From the NCBI RefSeq assembly GCF_008370045.1, contig NZ_VOBN01000006.1, positions 300,762 to 364,761 on the forward strand: a stretch of DNA of 64,000 bases, given 5' to 3'. How positions within the stretch are numbered: position 1 is the first letter of the stretch; the number at the start of each line of letters is the position of its first letter. Position numbers and translations under genes: made by a program. This document shows, in pieces, positions 18,534-28,263 of the stretch. This DNA comes from Pseudomonas sp. ANT_J12. Lineage in GTDB: Bacteria > Pseudomonadota > Gammaproteobacteria > Pseudomonadales > Pseudomonadaceae. The notes under the pieces are model-generated. The model was not told where the DNA came from. It did no database searches and was given only the letters and a program-made list of their open reading frames with translations.

Positions 18534-20207
18534 TTGTCTACGCCTGTCGAACCCTTGCGTTTGCTGCTACTGGCCGAAGAGCCAGCGTGGACAGCGTTGT
18601 TGCGCGAGTGTCTGGCTCCAATGGGGAGCTCGGCAGTGCTGATCAGCGCGCCGAGTTGGGAGTCGGTCAGCAGTCTGTTCGATGACAACCGCAACGCGGT
18701 GTTGTTGACGATCCCGGCCCTTCAGCCCGCCCCCGGCCGGTGCAGCCTGCCGATGGTGTTGCTGCTCGAACACGAACCGCTGACCCCGCCCGACGGTGTG
18801 AGCGACTGGCTGGTGCGCGATCTGCTCGATCCTGGCATGTTGCGCCGCTGCCTGCGCCATGTGCGCGAACGCGGCGTGCTGGAAAACACCCTGCAACGCC
18901 TGGCCGAGCAAGACCCGTTGACCGGCATCGCCAACCGCCAGGGTTTCCAGACCTTGCTGGCGGCGCGTCTGGCGGAAAACGACGGTCGCGGCCTGGCCCT
19001 CGGGCACCTCGACCTCGACAACTTCCGGCACGCCAACGACGCCCTCGGCCATCAGGCCGGCGACCGATTGATCCTGCAAGTGGTCGCGCGACTCAAAAGC
19101 CAACTCGAGGCCGGGGATCAACTGGCACGACTGGGCAGCGATGAATTCGCCCTGTTGATCGACACCCGCCGCGCCCCGCAACGGGCCGAGTGGATGGCCG
19201 AGCGCATCACCGAAGCGCTGGCCGAGCCTTACTGGATCGATGGCGAAAGCCTGTTGATCGGCTCCAGCCTCGGCATTGCTCACGCCCGGGCCCAGGCCGG
19301 CGCCGACCCGTTGATGTGGCACGCGCACATTGCCATGCAGCAGGCCAAGAGCACCCAGGGCTGCACCTTTCATATCTTCAACGAACGCATCAACCGCAAC
19401 GCCCGCAGCATTGCCGACCTCGAAAGCGAACTGCGCCGGGCCTTGCGTCGCGATGAACTGGAACTGCATTACCAGCCGCGCCTGAATCTTGAAGACGGCC
19501 AGATCGTCGGCCTCGAAGCCCTGGTGCGCTGGCGTCACGCTGAGCGGGGTTTGCTGCCACCGAGCGAATTTGTGCCGCTGGCGGAGCAAAGCGGTTTGAT
19601 CGTGCCGCTGGGTTACTGGGTGATTTCCCGGGCCCTGCGGGACATGCAGGCGTTGCGCGAACGGGGTTTGCCGGCGTTGCACATGGCGATCAACCTGTCG
19701 TTCCGCCAGTTTCAGGACAGTCAGCTGTTGTCGACGTTGAGCCGCTTGATTACTGAGCGCGGCGTCGAAGCGCAATGGCTGGAATTCGAACTGACCGAAA
19801 CCGCCGTGATGCGCCGCAGCGACCTGGTCAAGCAGACCATGGACGCCCTCGGCCGCCTCGGTGTGCGTTTTTCCCTCGACGACTTCGGCACCGGGTTCTC
19901 CTCCTTCGTGCACCTCAACAGCCTGCCGATCACCTTGCTCAAGGTCGACAAGAGCTTTGTCGGCGGCATGGAGGAGCGGGAAGAGAACCGCAAACTGGTG
20001 CACGCGATGATCAACCTGGCGCACAACCTCAACCTGGAAGTGGTGGCTGAAGGTGTGGAAACCCCGGAGCAGCTGGATTTGTTGCGCGGGTTTGGGTGTG
20101 ATCAGGTGCAGGGTTATCTGATCAGCAAGCCGTTGCCGTTGGCGGAGTTGGTGGAGTATCTGACGTTTGGCAGCAGCCAACAGCCCGCCCTCGAAATCGT
20201 GAGCTAA
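18534..20207 (+). CDS. Degenerate GGDEF plus EAL protein, ProE-like c-di-GMP phosphodiesterase
   Basis: 557 residues from a TTG start preceded by AGGGAG. The N-terminal third is a divergent receiver-like region with no clear phosphoacceptor, followed by a GGDEF domain in which the signature reads GSDEF, and an EAL domain with intact EALVRW and DDFGTGFSSF motifs. The pattern suggests a phosphodiesterase with an inactive or regulatory cyclase domain. In P. aeruginosa a gene in this position relative to rep and the MATE gene encodes ProE, an active phosphodiesterase (recalled, not checked). Residual cyclase activity cannot be excluded. Confidence 0.9.
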   Translation: MSTPVEPLRLLLLAEEPAWTALLRECLAPMGSSAVLISAPSWESVSSLFDDNRNAVLLTIPALQPAPGRCSLPMVLLLEHEPLTPPDGVSDWLVRDLLDPGMLRRCLRHVRERGVLENTLQRLAEQDPLTGIANRQGFQTLLAARLAENDGRGLALGHLDLDNFRHANDALGHQAGDRLILQVVARLKSQLEAGDQLARLGSDEFALLIDTRRAPQRAEWMAERITEALAEPYWIDGESLLIGSSLGIAHARAQAGADPLMWHAHIAMQQAKSTQGCTFHIFNERINRNARSIADLESELRRALRRDELELHYQPRLNLEDGQIVGLEALVRWRHAERGLLPPSEFVPLAEQSGLIVPLGYWVISRALRDMQALRERGLPALHMAINLSFRQFQDSQLLSTLSRLITERGVEAQWLEFELTETAVMRRSDLVKQTMDALGRLGVRFSLDDFGTGFSSFVHLNSLPITLLKVDKSFVGGMEEREENRKLVHAMINLAHNLNLEVVAEGVETPEQLDLLRGFGCDQVQGYLISKPLPLAELVEYLTFGSSQQPALEIVS

Positions 20208-20211
20208 CGCC

Positions 20212-20315
20212 GACCCCTGTAGGAGCGAGGCTTGCCCGCGAAGGCGTCGTATCAGTCGACATCGTTGTTAACTGACACGACACCTTCGCGGGCAAGCCTC
20301 GCTCCTACAGGGGTC
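20212..20315. repeat. 33-bp perfect inverted REP pair between two stop codons
   Basis: GACCCCTGTAGGAGCGAGGC... at 20212-20244 is mirrored exactly at 20283-20315. It begins five bases after the GGDEF-EAL stop and abuts the stop of the convergent MATE gene, so it probably works as the shared terminator of both. Confidence 0.85.
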
Positions 20316-21719
20316 CTAATCCGGCTGAATCACCCTGAAACTGGCCTGCACCGCAGGCTCGCGCCGAATCATCCGCTTCATCTTCCACTCAAACGCCAGC
20401 GTCAAACTCACCGCCGCACACGCCAGCCCCAACGCCAAGCCCCACCAGACCCCCGTCGGCCCCCCGTTCAGATTGAACGCCATCACCCACGCGGCCGGCG
20501 CGCCGATCAGCCAATAGCAACCGAGCCCGACCAGGAATGTAGTCTTGGCATCTTTGAGCCCGCGGATGCAGCCCATGGCGATGGTTTGCGTGCCGTCGAA
20601 CAGCTCGAACCACGCCGCCACCGCCAACAGGCTCACGGCCAGGTCGATGACCGGGCGGAAGGCCGGGTCGTTATGGTCCAGGAACAAACCGATCAACTGA
20701 TTCGGCCACAGCCAGAACACCATGGCGAAGGCCACCATCGAGGCCGCGCCAAATACGATCCCGACCCGACCGGACAACCGCGCATCGAGCAACTGCCCGG
20801 CGCCGTAGTGCTGGCCGATGCGCATGGTGATCGCATACGACAACCCCGCCGGGACCATGAACGCCACCGAGACAATCTGCAGCGCAATCTGATGCGCCGC
20901 CAGTTGCGTGCTGCCCATGGTGCCCATGCACAGCGCCGCGAAGGCGAACAACCCGACTTCCACCGCGTAGGTGCCGCCAATCGGCAGGCCCAGGCGCCAC
21001 AGTTCTTTCAGGTACTGGCGGTTCGGCCGCGACAAGCCCTGGCGCAACGGGTAAGCGTCGTAAGCCGGATGCCGCCGAATGTGCAGCGCCAACGCCACAG
21101 CCATCAGGTTGGCGACAATCGCAGTCACCAGACCAATCCCCACCAGACCCATTTTCGGCAAGCCGAACATGCCGGTGATGAACGCGTAATTGAGTGCGAA
21201 GTTGGCCACGGTGCCGCACAGGCTGATCACCATCACCGGCGTTGCCCGGCCGATGGCGCTGGTGAAACCGCGCAGGGCCATGAAACTCAGGTAGCCGGGC
21301 AGGGCGAATGGCAGGAACGTCAGGAACAGCCCGGCGGAGTGGACGTTGGTGTCGGTCTGGCCGAACAGCAGCAACACCGGTTTGAGGTTCCACAGCAGCA
21401 GCCCGGCCACCAGCGCCATCAACCACGCCAGCCACAACCCGGCCTGGGTCAACCGCGCGGCGCCGACGATATCGCCCGCGCCTTTACGAATCGCCACCAA
21501 CGTGCCGACTGCCGCGATCACGCCAATGCAGAAAATCGACACGAACGAGTAAGTCGCCGCGCCCAGGCCGCCGCCGGCCAGCGCCTCGGGGCTCAGGCGC
21601 GCCATCATCAGGGTGTCGGTGAGGACCATCAACATGTGCGCCAACTGCGAGGCAATCAACGGCCCCGCCAGCCGCAGGATGGCCCAGAGTTCGGTACGTG
21701 CTGGATGCTGCATGGTCAT
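20316..21719 (-). CDS. MATE-family efflux transporter
   Basis: About 467 residues (start ATG ending at 21719; a GTG one codon upstream and an ATG two codons downstream are alternatives). Twelve hydrophobic segments in two homologous halves; N-terminal QLAHMLMVLTDTLMMARLSPEALAGGGLG matches NorM/PmpM-type MATE proteins. It would exchange Na+ or H+ for cationic drugs. It is divergent from a LysR gene that may control it. Confidence 0.9.
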   Translation of the reverse strand: MTMQHPARTELWAILRLAGPLIASQLAHMLMVLTDTLMMARLSPEALAGGGLGAATYSFVSIFCIGVIAAVGTLVAIRKGAGDIVGAARLTQAGLWLAWLMALVAGLLLWNLKPVLLLFGQTDTNVHSAGLFLTFLPFALPGYLSFMALRGFTSAIGRATPVMVISLCGTVANFALNYAFITGMFGLPKMGLVGIGLVTAIVANLMAVALALHIRRHPAYDAYPLRQGLSRPNRQYLKELWRLGLPIGGTYAVEVGLFAFAALCMGTMGSTQLAAHQIALQIVSVAFMVPAGLSYAITMRIGQHYGAGQLLDARLSGRVGIVFGAASMVAFAMVFWLWPNQLIGLFLDHNDPAFRPVIDLAVSLLAVAAWFELFDGTQTIAMGCIRGLKDAKTTFLVGLGCYWLIGAPAAWVMAFNLNGGPTGVWWGLALGLACAAVSLTLAFEWKMKRMIRREPAVQASFRVIQPD

Positions 21720-21871
21720 CACGCTCCATTGGCAGTATTAATGGGAAAGGCTCGATTCTCGGCGCACTGCGGGGTTTGCACAAAGGGATAAAAAGGATGG
21801 GTGGCATGATTAAAACTCATCCAGCGGACTTTCTGATAAGTTGGCCCCATCCCGCTATAGGAGCTTTCTGC

Positions 21872-22792
21872 ATGTCTCGTCGGCTTCCTCCCTTGTATGC
21901 CCTGCGCGCATTCGAAGCGGCGGCGCGGCATAGCTCCTTTACCCGCGCGGCGGAAGAACTGTCGATTACCCAAAGTGCGGTCAGTCGGCATATTCGTACG
22001 CTCGAAGAGCATTTTGCCTGCCGACTGTTTCACCGCAGCGGGCGCAACCTGCAGTTGACCGAGTCGGCGCGGCTGATCCTGCCGGGCATTCGTGAAGGTT
22101 TCATCGCGCTGGAGCGCGCCTGCAATACCTTGCGCGCCGAAGACGACATCCTGCGCATGAAAGCCCCATCGACCCTGACCATGCGCTGGCTGCTGGCGCG
22201 GCTCAGTCGCTTCCGGCACCTGCAACCGGGCAACGAAGTGCAACTGACCAGCGCCTGGATGGACATCGACACCGTGGACTTCAACCACGAACCCTTCGAT
22301 TGCGCGGTGATCCTCAGTCGAGGCAATTTCCCACCGGACTGGGAGACGACGTTGCTGTTCCCGGAAGAACTGATCCCGGTCGGCGCGCCCAATCTGCTGG
22401 ACGACCAGCCCTGGGACGTCGCCCGACTGGCCACCACCGAACTGCTGCACCCGGCGCCGGACCGCCGTGACTGGCGCAATTGGTTGGAGCGCATGGGACT
22501 GGCCGATCAGGTGTCGCTCAAGGGCGGGCAGGTGTTCGATACCCTGGAGCTGGGCATGATTGCCGCCGCCCGGGGGTATGGCGTGTCGATGGGGGATTTG
22601 CTGATGGTGGCCGAGGATGTGGCCCAGGGGCGTCTGAGTTTGCCGTGGCCGACCGCCGTTGCCAGCGGTGAGAAATATTACCTGGTCTGGCCGAAAACCC
22701 GTCCCGGTGGTGAGCGTATGCGCCGGCTCAGCGATTTCCTACAGGGCGAAGTGCGGGCCATGGAATTGCCGGACGTTGAACGCCTGAGCTGA
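21872..22792 (+). CDS. LysR-family transcriptional regulator, GcvA-like subgroup
   Basis: 306 residues from MSRRLPPLYALRAFEAAARH, preceded by TAGGAG; the open frame to 21698 has no RBS and lacks family similarity. N-terminal winged HTH (SFTRAAEELSITQSAVSRHIRTLEEHF) and a LysR substrate domain ending near WPTAVASGEKYYLVWP, as in GcvA/AmpR-type regulators. Divergent from the MATE gene across about 150 bp. Confidence 0.9.
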   Translation: MSRRLPPLYALRAFEAAARHSSFTRAAEELSITQSAVSRHIRTLEEHFACRLFHRSGRNLQLTESARLILPGIREGFIALERACNTLRAEDDILRMKAPSTLTMRWLLARLSRFRHLQPGNEVQLTSAWMDIDTVDFNHEPFDCAVILSRGNFPPDWETTLLFPEELIPVGAPNLLDDQPWDVARLATTELLHPAPDRRDWRNWLERMGLADQVSLKGGQVFDTLELGMIAAARGYGVSMGDLLMVAEDVAQGRLSLPWPTAVASGEKYYLVWPKTRPGGERMRRLSDFLQGEVRAMELPDVERLS

Positions 22793-22966
22793 AACGATAT
22801 AGTGGCCCCAGGCTATAACCGGGCTAATAGCTCAAGTATTCAGGTTTGCCGCCGAATATCTGCTAGTGGAACCTTCGTGCCGGTTTCGCGTTATTCCCAT
22901 TATTCGAAATTTTGCTGAGCGCAGAGCCTGATCAAGGAGGATCCGGTCGCTTGGCCAGGAGCTGTC

Positions 22967-24943
22967 ATGTCTCAACCCCGTGCCCGGATCGCCTCACAGC
23001 TTGGTCTCGCGCTTGCCGTGATTCTGGCGATTGTCATCAGCGGCAGCACCGTGTTCGCCCTGCGCTCGCTGGACACCGCCAACCTCGCCACCCGCGAAGA
23101 GCATCTGGCCAGTGAGGCCCGCCTGCTCGCCGATCAGCTCAGCACGTTCCACGGCACGCTGCGGGAAAGCACCCAGCGTCTCAGTGGTCTGTTCGAGAAG
23201 CGCTTCAGCGCCGGCCTCAGCGTGCACCCGGATGACCCGGTGACCGTGGCCGGCGTGCAGACCCCGGGCCTGCACCTGGGCAGCGAGGTGCTGAACAACA
23301 ACTTCAAGGAAGTTGACGAGTTCAAGCAAATGACCGCCGGCGTCGCGACCTTGTTCGTACGTAGCGGCGAAGACTTCGTTCGGGTCAGCACCTCCCTGAG
23401 CAAACAGGACGGCACCCGGGCCATCGGCACCTTGCTCGATCACGCCCACCCGGCCTACGCGCGCTTGATCGCGGGCCAGAGCTACGTCGGTCGCGCCTTG
23501 CTGTTCGAACGTTCCTACATGACTCAGTACACCCCCGTACGTGACAGCGGCGGTAAGGTGATTGCCGTGCTGTTCGTAGGATTCGATTACACCGACGCGC
23601 AGAATGCGCAGTTCGAGAATCTGAAACGCTTCCGTATCGGTAAGACCGGCTCGTTGGCACTGCTGGATGAACAGAGCAAATGGCTGGTGCCGATTGCCGG
23701 TGTGCAAGCGCTGGATAAGGCGGTGCCGACCATTACCGATTTGGCGAAGACGCCGGGTAAAGGCGAGTTCTGGAGCGACAAATCCGAAGATTTCTACAGC
23801 CTTGCGGTGCCGTTCGAAGGCGGGCCGTGGTCGGTAGTGGCGAGCATGCCGAAAGCCGAAATCAGCGCCGTGACCTGGAGCGTCGGCATTCAACTGGCCA
23901 TCGGCAGCCTGTTGGCGATGTTGATCGCGGTGGGTTCGGCGGTCTGGTTGTTGCGCAGCAAACTGGCACCGCTGGGCGACCTGGTACGTCAAGCCGAAGC
24001 CTTGGGCGCCGGTGATTTGAGCGTGCGCCTAAATGTGTCGAGCAACGACGAAATCGGTCAATTGGCCCGGGCCTTTAACCAGATGAGCCAGGCCCTGTCG
24101 ACCATGGTCGAGCACATCCGCAAGGCGTCGGAAGAGGTCAATAGCCGCGCCCAGGCCTTGTCCGGTCTGTCCGGCGGTGCTTATGAAGGGATGGAGCAGC
24201 AGTCCGGCGAAATCACCAGCATGGCCGGCGCCGTCGAAGAATTCAGCGCCACGTCCCTGAACATCGCCGACAACATGGGCAACACCCAGCGCATGGCCCA
24301 GGAAAACGCACAGCAAACTCAGATCGGTCGTACATCGATGCAGGAAGCTTCTTCTTCACTGGAGCAAATCGCTGGCGCACTGAACAGCACCGCAACGGTG
24401 ATCAACACCCTCGGGCAGCGCTCCCAGGAAATCGGCGGGATCGTCGGGGTAATTACCGCGATTGCCGACCAGACCAACCTGCTGGCGCTGAACGCCGCCA
24501 TCGAAGCCGCCCGTGCGGGCGAGCAGGGCCGGGGTTTTGCGGTAGTGGCCGATGAAGTGCGCAACCTGGCGTCACGCACCCGTGAAGCGACCGATGAAAT
24601 CTCCGGAATGATCCAGAGCATCCAGCAGGAAACCGGCAACGCCATCAGCACCATGGAGCAGGGCAACGTGCTGATGCAGGAAGGCTTGTCCCGAAATGCC
24701 AACGTCGCCTCGGCACTTGAGCGGATTGATGAGCAGAGTCGTTCGGCAGGTCAGCAGTTCGCGGCGATCACCACTGCGACCCAGGAACAGAGCAGCACCG
24801 CGACCTTGCTCAGCAGCAACTTGCAGAGCATTGCGCTGGCCAACAGCGAGCAGCGCGAAGTGGTGTCGAACCTGGCCATCACCGCCAAGGAGCTGGAATC
24901 CCTGGCGGCAGGCCTGCGGCATGAGGTTGATCGGTTCCGTTGA
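22967..24943 (+). CDS. Methyl-accepting chemotaxis protein with Cache-type periplasmic domain
   Basis: 658 residues. TM1 near residues 10-30, a periplasmic region of about 270 residues with Cache features (YMTQYTPVRDSGGKVIAVLFVGFDYTDA), TM2 near 305-325, HAMP (SKLAPLGDLVRQAEALGAGDLSVRL), then the MCP signalling domain with the conserved hairpin tip (ITAIADQTNLLALNAAIEAARAGEQGRGFAVVADEV). It senses an unknown small molecule, probably a short organic acid by family analogy. GGAGG precedes the start. Confidence 0.93.
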   Translation: MSQPRARIASQLGLALAVILAIVISGSTVFALRSLDTANLATREEHLASEARLLADQLSTFHGTLRESTQRLSGLFEKRFSAGLSVHPDDPVTVAGVQTPGLHLGSEVLNNNFKEVDEFKQMTAGVATLFVRSGEDFVRVSTSLSKQDGTRAIGTLLDHAHPAYARLIAGQSYVGRALLFERSYMTQYTPVRDSGGKVIAVLFVGFDYTDAQNAQFENLKRFRIGKTGSLALLDEQSKWLVPIAGVQALDKAVPTITDLAKTPGKGEFWSDKSEDFYSLAVPFEGGPWSVVASMPKAEISAVTWSVGIQLAIGSLLAMLIAVGSAVWLLRSKLAPLGDLVRQAEALGAGDLSVRLNVSSNDEIGQLARAFNQMSQALSTMVEHIRKASEEVNSRAQALSGLSGGAYEGMEQQSGEITSMAGAVEEFSATSLNIADNMGNTQRMAQENAQQTQIGRTSMQEASSSLEQIAGALNSTATVINTLGQRSQEIGGIVGVITAIADQTNLLALNAAIEAARAGEQGRGFAVVADEVRNLASRTREATDEISGMIQSIQQETGNAISTMEQGNVLMQEGLSRNANVASALERIDEQSRSAGQQFAAITTATQEQSSTATLLSSNLQSIALANSEQREVVSNLAITAKELESLAAGLRHEVDRFR

Positions 24944-25058
24944 GGTTCAATCAGGGTGTCCCGCCCAGGTGGGCGCCCGTTGAGGTTTTCAGGCTGTGGA
25001 CCCAGTGGGTTAACTGATCGAATCTGTTCAGCGCAAATGAGGGGCGTCGCGCTCACCA

Positions 25059-25382
25059 TTAGGTGAGCTGCAGCAAATCCGGCTTCTCACTCACCGGAGG
25101 CTGCGGATCAACCTGCATCACACCGTGCAGCACGCTATTGCTGGGCTCACCGTAGGTCATGGCAAGCGGCTGTGATGCAATCAATTGGCCCTGGGCGTCT
25201 TTCCCGATGACGCGGATGTTTTCACGCCGTACGGTACTCAGCACTTGAGGACTATGGGTCGTAACGATGAAGTTCTGTACGCGCAACTTGTCGAGCCTCA
25301 CAGGTTTCTCTCCGATTTCGTTATCTGGCCCAGCATAGGGAATACACCTTTGCGTTGCGGTTGGAACAGCATACTCATTCAA
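25059..25382 (-). pseudogene. C-terminal relic of an AAA/ABC-type ATPase
   Basis: The frame contains FIVTTHSPQVLSTVRRENIRVIG, the switch/H-loop region of SMC/RecF-like AAA ATPases of the kind found in defence modules, followed by about 60 family-like residues and a stop at 25059. The upstream residues (before 25271) lose the pattern, and no Walker A or B is left. Most of the gene is missing. The remainder of 24944-25502 holds nothing I recognise. It looks like an insertion-deletion scar next to the srf operon. Confidence 0.6.
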
Positions 25383-25502
25383 ACCACATCAACACCAAAC
25401 AATGCGATACCCGTGAATAACCCATTTGAACACCGGGCCGCCGTAGCGGCCGAAGTGGCGTATGCAAGTCGCCGAGTAGTTGTCGGAAATTTCCGGCAAT
25501 GC

Positions 25503-26915
25503 CTAATTACACTTGGCATTACTCGCCACTTCCTTACTCGCCAGTTTCAATTGCTTGCCCAACTCCGCCGCGTCGTTGCTGGAGTAAACCCGGCCGCCGG
25601 TGTTTTGCGCGATGCAGCGCGACGGGCCGCCGGTGCCGATGTTCACCACGTTGACCCGCAGGCGCGGTTGGTTCTGGGCGATCTGGCGGGAGACGGCGCA
25701 TACGTCTTTCTGGCAGTTGTCCTCGCCGTCGACGAACATCACGATCACTGCATCGTTATTGCGCCCATCCACGGTGCTGGCGGCTTTGGCCAGGCTGTCG
25801 GCCAGGGGTGTGCCGTCGTTGGGGCGCAGGCCGCGAATGCCGTTGATCAGGCGCTGGCGGTCGCCGAACTTGAAGACGCCCTGGTCCGGCGTGCTGTTGC
25901 AGCCTTCGTAGGTGATCAGGCGTGTGTCGATCTTCGGGTCGAGCCCGTTGATCATGCCCGCCAGCGAATCCTTGGCCACGTCCATGCGCGTGGGTTTGGC
26001 GAAGATCTGCACGGTGCGGTTGGGGTCCAGGTACTTGTTGAGCTCGTTGCTGAAGAACCAGTCCTCATCGGCCTTCACCGACTTGATGTTCATGTCCATC
26101 GAGCCCGAGGTGTCGAGCACCACCACAAATTGCGGGATCTTGGTATCCGGCGCTTTTTTACGGCAGGCGAAGTTATCCAGCGTTGGCGCCGGTGGCGGGG
26201 CGGCGACCACGGGTTTTGGCGGTGGAACGGGCGCGGGTGTTGGGACTGGCTCGGGCTCGGGTTCCGGTTCGGGTTCTGGAGCGGGCACCACGACGGGTTC
26301 AGGCTCGGGGGCCGGGACCACCGGTTTCTCGACGGGTGTCACCACTGGCGCTACGGGTTCAACCACGACCACAGGTTCACGGTGCAGGAACCAGTAAAGC
26401 CACAACGCCAACAGCAGCAACAGCAGCGCGAGCAAGGCGGCGGCGACCCACCAGCCACGGCGCGACGGCGCCACGACCGGCACCACGGGGGCCACCGGAA
26501 TCACCGGCGGCGGAATCGGCCTCGGCGGACGCTGGTTCCAGCGCACCGCCAACGGTTCGCCGTTGAGGCTGTAGAGTTTGTCCAGTTCGGGCGCGCCGAG
26601 CAGGCTGCGCAACTCGTCGGCTACGGTCGGCTGACCGCGTTTTTGCAGTTCGTCCGCCAGCAGTTCAAGGGACTTCTGGCGTACTTCGTAGGTGTCCAGC
26701 AAACGTCGTTGCGCGTCTTCGTTGAGCTCGGCATAGGGCGTGGGTTGGCCACCCAGTTCGGTCCACCATTCCAGCACCTCGCCGCTGCCCATTCGCGGAA
26801 TGGCGAAGAGGCTGGCGACGTTCGGTGGAAAGTGTTTCTGGATAAGGGCGACTTTGGCTTGCAGCGCACTCATCCCCTCCGGTGTGGCTTGCGCATCCCT
26901 GATGACCCGCTGCAT
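25503..26915 (-). CDS. Membrane-anchored VWA protein with SrfA-like N-terminal domain
   Basis: 470 residues, last gene of the srf operon. Order: cytoplasmic N-terminal domain (1-125), Pro-rich segment, basic-aromatic flanked TM (SRRGWWVAAALLALLLLLLA, about 150-172), a Pro/Glu-rich periplasmic linker with PEPEPEP repeats, then a von Willebrand A domain with a complete MIDAS (VVLDTSGSMD) and VFVDGEDN-like strands. The N-terminal domain and TM closely parallel those of SrfA (40537), so the two proteins probably share a cytoplasmic partner. VWA domains bind proteins through a metal. Function unknown. Confidence 0.85.
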   Translation of the reverse strand: MQRVIRDAQATPEGMSALQAKVALIQKHFPPNVASLFAIPRMGSGEVLEWWTELGGQPTPYAELNEDAQRRLLDTYEVRQKSLELLADELQKRGQPTVADELRSLLGAPELDKLYSLNGEPLAVRWNQRPPRPIPPPVIPVAPVVPVVAPSRRGWWVAAALLALLLLLLALWLYWFLHREPVVVVEPVAPVVTPVEKPVVPAPEPEPVVVPAPEPEPEPEPEPVPTPAPVPPPKPVVAAPPPAPTLDNFACRKKAPDTKIPQFVVVLDTSGSMDMNIKSVKADEDWFFSNELNKYLDPNRTVQIFAKPTRMDVAKDSLAGMINGLDPKIDTRLITYEGCNSTPDQGVFKFGDRQRLINGIRGLRPNDGTPLADSLAKAASTVDGRNNDAVIVMFVDGEDNCQKDVCAVSRQIAQNQPRLRVNVVNIGTGGPSRCIAQNTGGRVYSSNDAAELGKQLKLASKEVASNAKCN

Positions 26916-26974
26916 GACGACGATTCCTGGAAAAAGGTGCAGGCCTCCAGAGGGAGGCCTGCGGGGGTGAAAAG

Positions 26975-27481
26975 TTACTCTTCGTAACCGAGGCTGAATT
27001 GCAGTTGATTGACTTTCTTCTGCAGTGTTTTCAGCTGTTCCTGCTTGGCAGCCAGCGACGCGGGCGTGGCCTTGGTCGTGGGGGCCACCTGTGTTGCCTG
27101 GAGCTGCTGTTCCAGCCCGGCAATCTGCTTCTGGATCTGGCTTTCATTGCCGTGCCGGGACTTCAGCGAGCTCAGCAATTGCCCCAGCGACTGATTCAAT
27201 GCCGCCTGGGATTTCTGCTGGCTGGCCAGGTCGGTCCTGGTGCTCAGTTGCTGGGCCTGAATGTTCTCGTACACCTGGCGGAACATTGCGTTTTCCTGAC
27301 GGGACGCGGCCAGGACCAGTTCCTTTTGCTTGACCTGGTCGCTGTAGCCACCGGAGTAGTCGCAGTTCATTTTGGTCAGCATGCTGCTGTCGCGATTGGT
27401 CGCATCGCATTCGCCAGGCTTGGTCGCGCAACCGCTCAAGGCCAGGACGGCGGTGAGGACCGCCAGTTGTCGTAGAGTCAT
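26975..27481 (-). CDS. Coiled-coil lipoprotein
   Basis: 168 residues from MTLRQLAVLTAVLALSGC, a lipoprotein signal with lipobox LSGC; the upstream codons in the frame add no signal peptide. The rest is mostly Gln/Lys/Glu/Leu-rich predicted coiled coil (QEQLKTLQKKVNQLQFSLGYEE at the end). It starts 4 nt after the upstream gene and 59 nt before the VWA gene. A peripheral part of the envelope complex; not recognised as a named family. Confidence 0.75.
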   Translation of the reverse strand: MTLRQLAVLTAVLALSGCATKPGECDATNRDSSMLTKMNCDYSGGYSDQVKQKELVLAASRQENAMFRQVYENIQAQQLSTRTDLASQQKSQAALNQSLGQLLSSLKSRHGNESQIQKQIAGLEQQLQATQVAPTTKATPASLAAKQEQLKTLQKKVNQLQFSLGYEE

Positions 27482-27485
27482 GTGC

Positions 27486-28217
27486 TTAGCCCAGGGTGAT
27501 CGCGGAGCGCTGGCTGTAAAGACCGTCGACTTCCTTTTGCAAGGCGGCGACTTTCTCATTCATTTTCAGGATGCTCACGTCCACTTGCTTCATTTCGGCA
27601 CTGCTGCCCTGGGTCCGCTCGGCGTTGGCCACTTTGGTGTACTCGGTGACTTTGGTGCGCATGTTGCCCAGGTCTTTACGCAGGCGCGCGATGTTCTGGT
27701 CGATCTCGGCGATTTGCGCCTGGGCCTTGGTCTTGTCGACCTTTTTGCTGGCGATGTCCTTCTTGATCTGGGCGATGCGCGCCTGATCGTCGTTGATCAC
27801 CTGCTGGGCGGTCGCGGTACGGGCGATCACGTTCTGGGTGTCTTGCTCGACGTCGCTGTTCATCTTCGCCAGGCGGGTGGTGGTGTCGGAGTATTCGCTG
27901 CGACGCTGATCCAGGTAGTAATTCGCGCCCATGGCCACGCCACAGGCGGTGATCCCGGCGGCGATGGCGCACACGGCCTTGTTGCTGCTGTTGGACAGGG
28001 CGCAACCGAGGATGCCGACACCGGCGCCGACGGCGCAGGCCTGGTAACCGGATTTGCTGAAGAACTGGGCGTCATTGCCCTGGGTCAGGCGCGGGTCGGT
28101 ACCGTCGCTGCCGCCGAGCATCGAACTGCCGGTGTTGGCACAACCACTCAGCAGCAAACTGCCGGCGAGGACGAAAGCGATCTGTAGCTTGAAGCGAGTC
28201 CAAAGGCTGCGCGACAT
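27486..28217 (-). CDS. Glycine-zipper coiled-coil lipoprotein, TagQ-like
   Basis: 243 residues. Signal and lipobox LLLSGC near residue 25, then a Cys- and Gly-rich hydrophobic stretch (GAGVGILGCALSNSSNKAVCAIAAG) resembling a glycine zipper, and a long coiled coil. Placed directly after the FGE-like gene, it occupies the TagQ position of the TagQRST module, in which TagQ is an outer-membrane lipoprotein. Homology to TagQ is my inference from layout and architecture. Confidence 0.7.
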   Translation of the reverse strand: MSRSLWTRFKLQIAFVLAGSLLLSGCANTGSSMLGGSDGTDPRLTQGNDAQFFSKSGYQACAVGAGVGILGCALSNSSNKAVCAIAAGITACGVAMGANYYLDQRRSEYSDTTTRLAKMNSDVEQDTQNVIARTATAQQVINDDQARIAQIKKDIASKKVDKTKAQAQIAEIDQNIARLRKDLGNMRTKVTEYTKVANAERTQGSSAEMKQVDVSILKMNEKVAALQKEVDGLYSQRSAITLG

Positions 28218-28263
28218 GGTGAAACTCCTTGGTGGCGGTGTTGGCGTGTTGTTTTTCGAAGAA

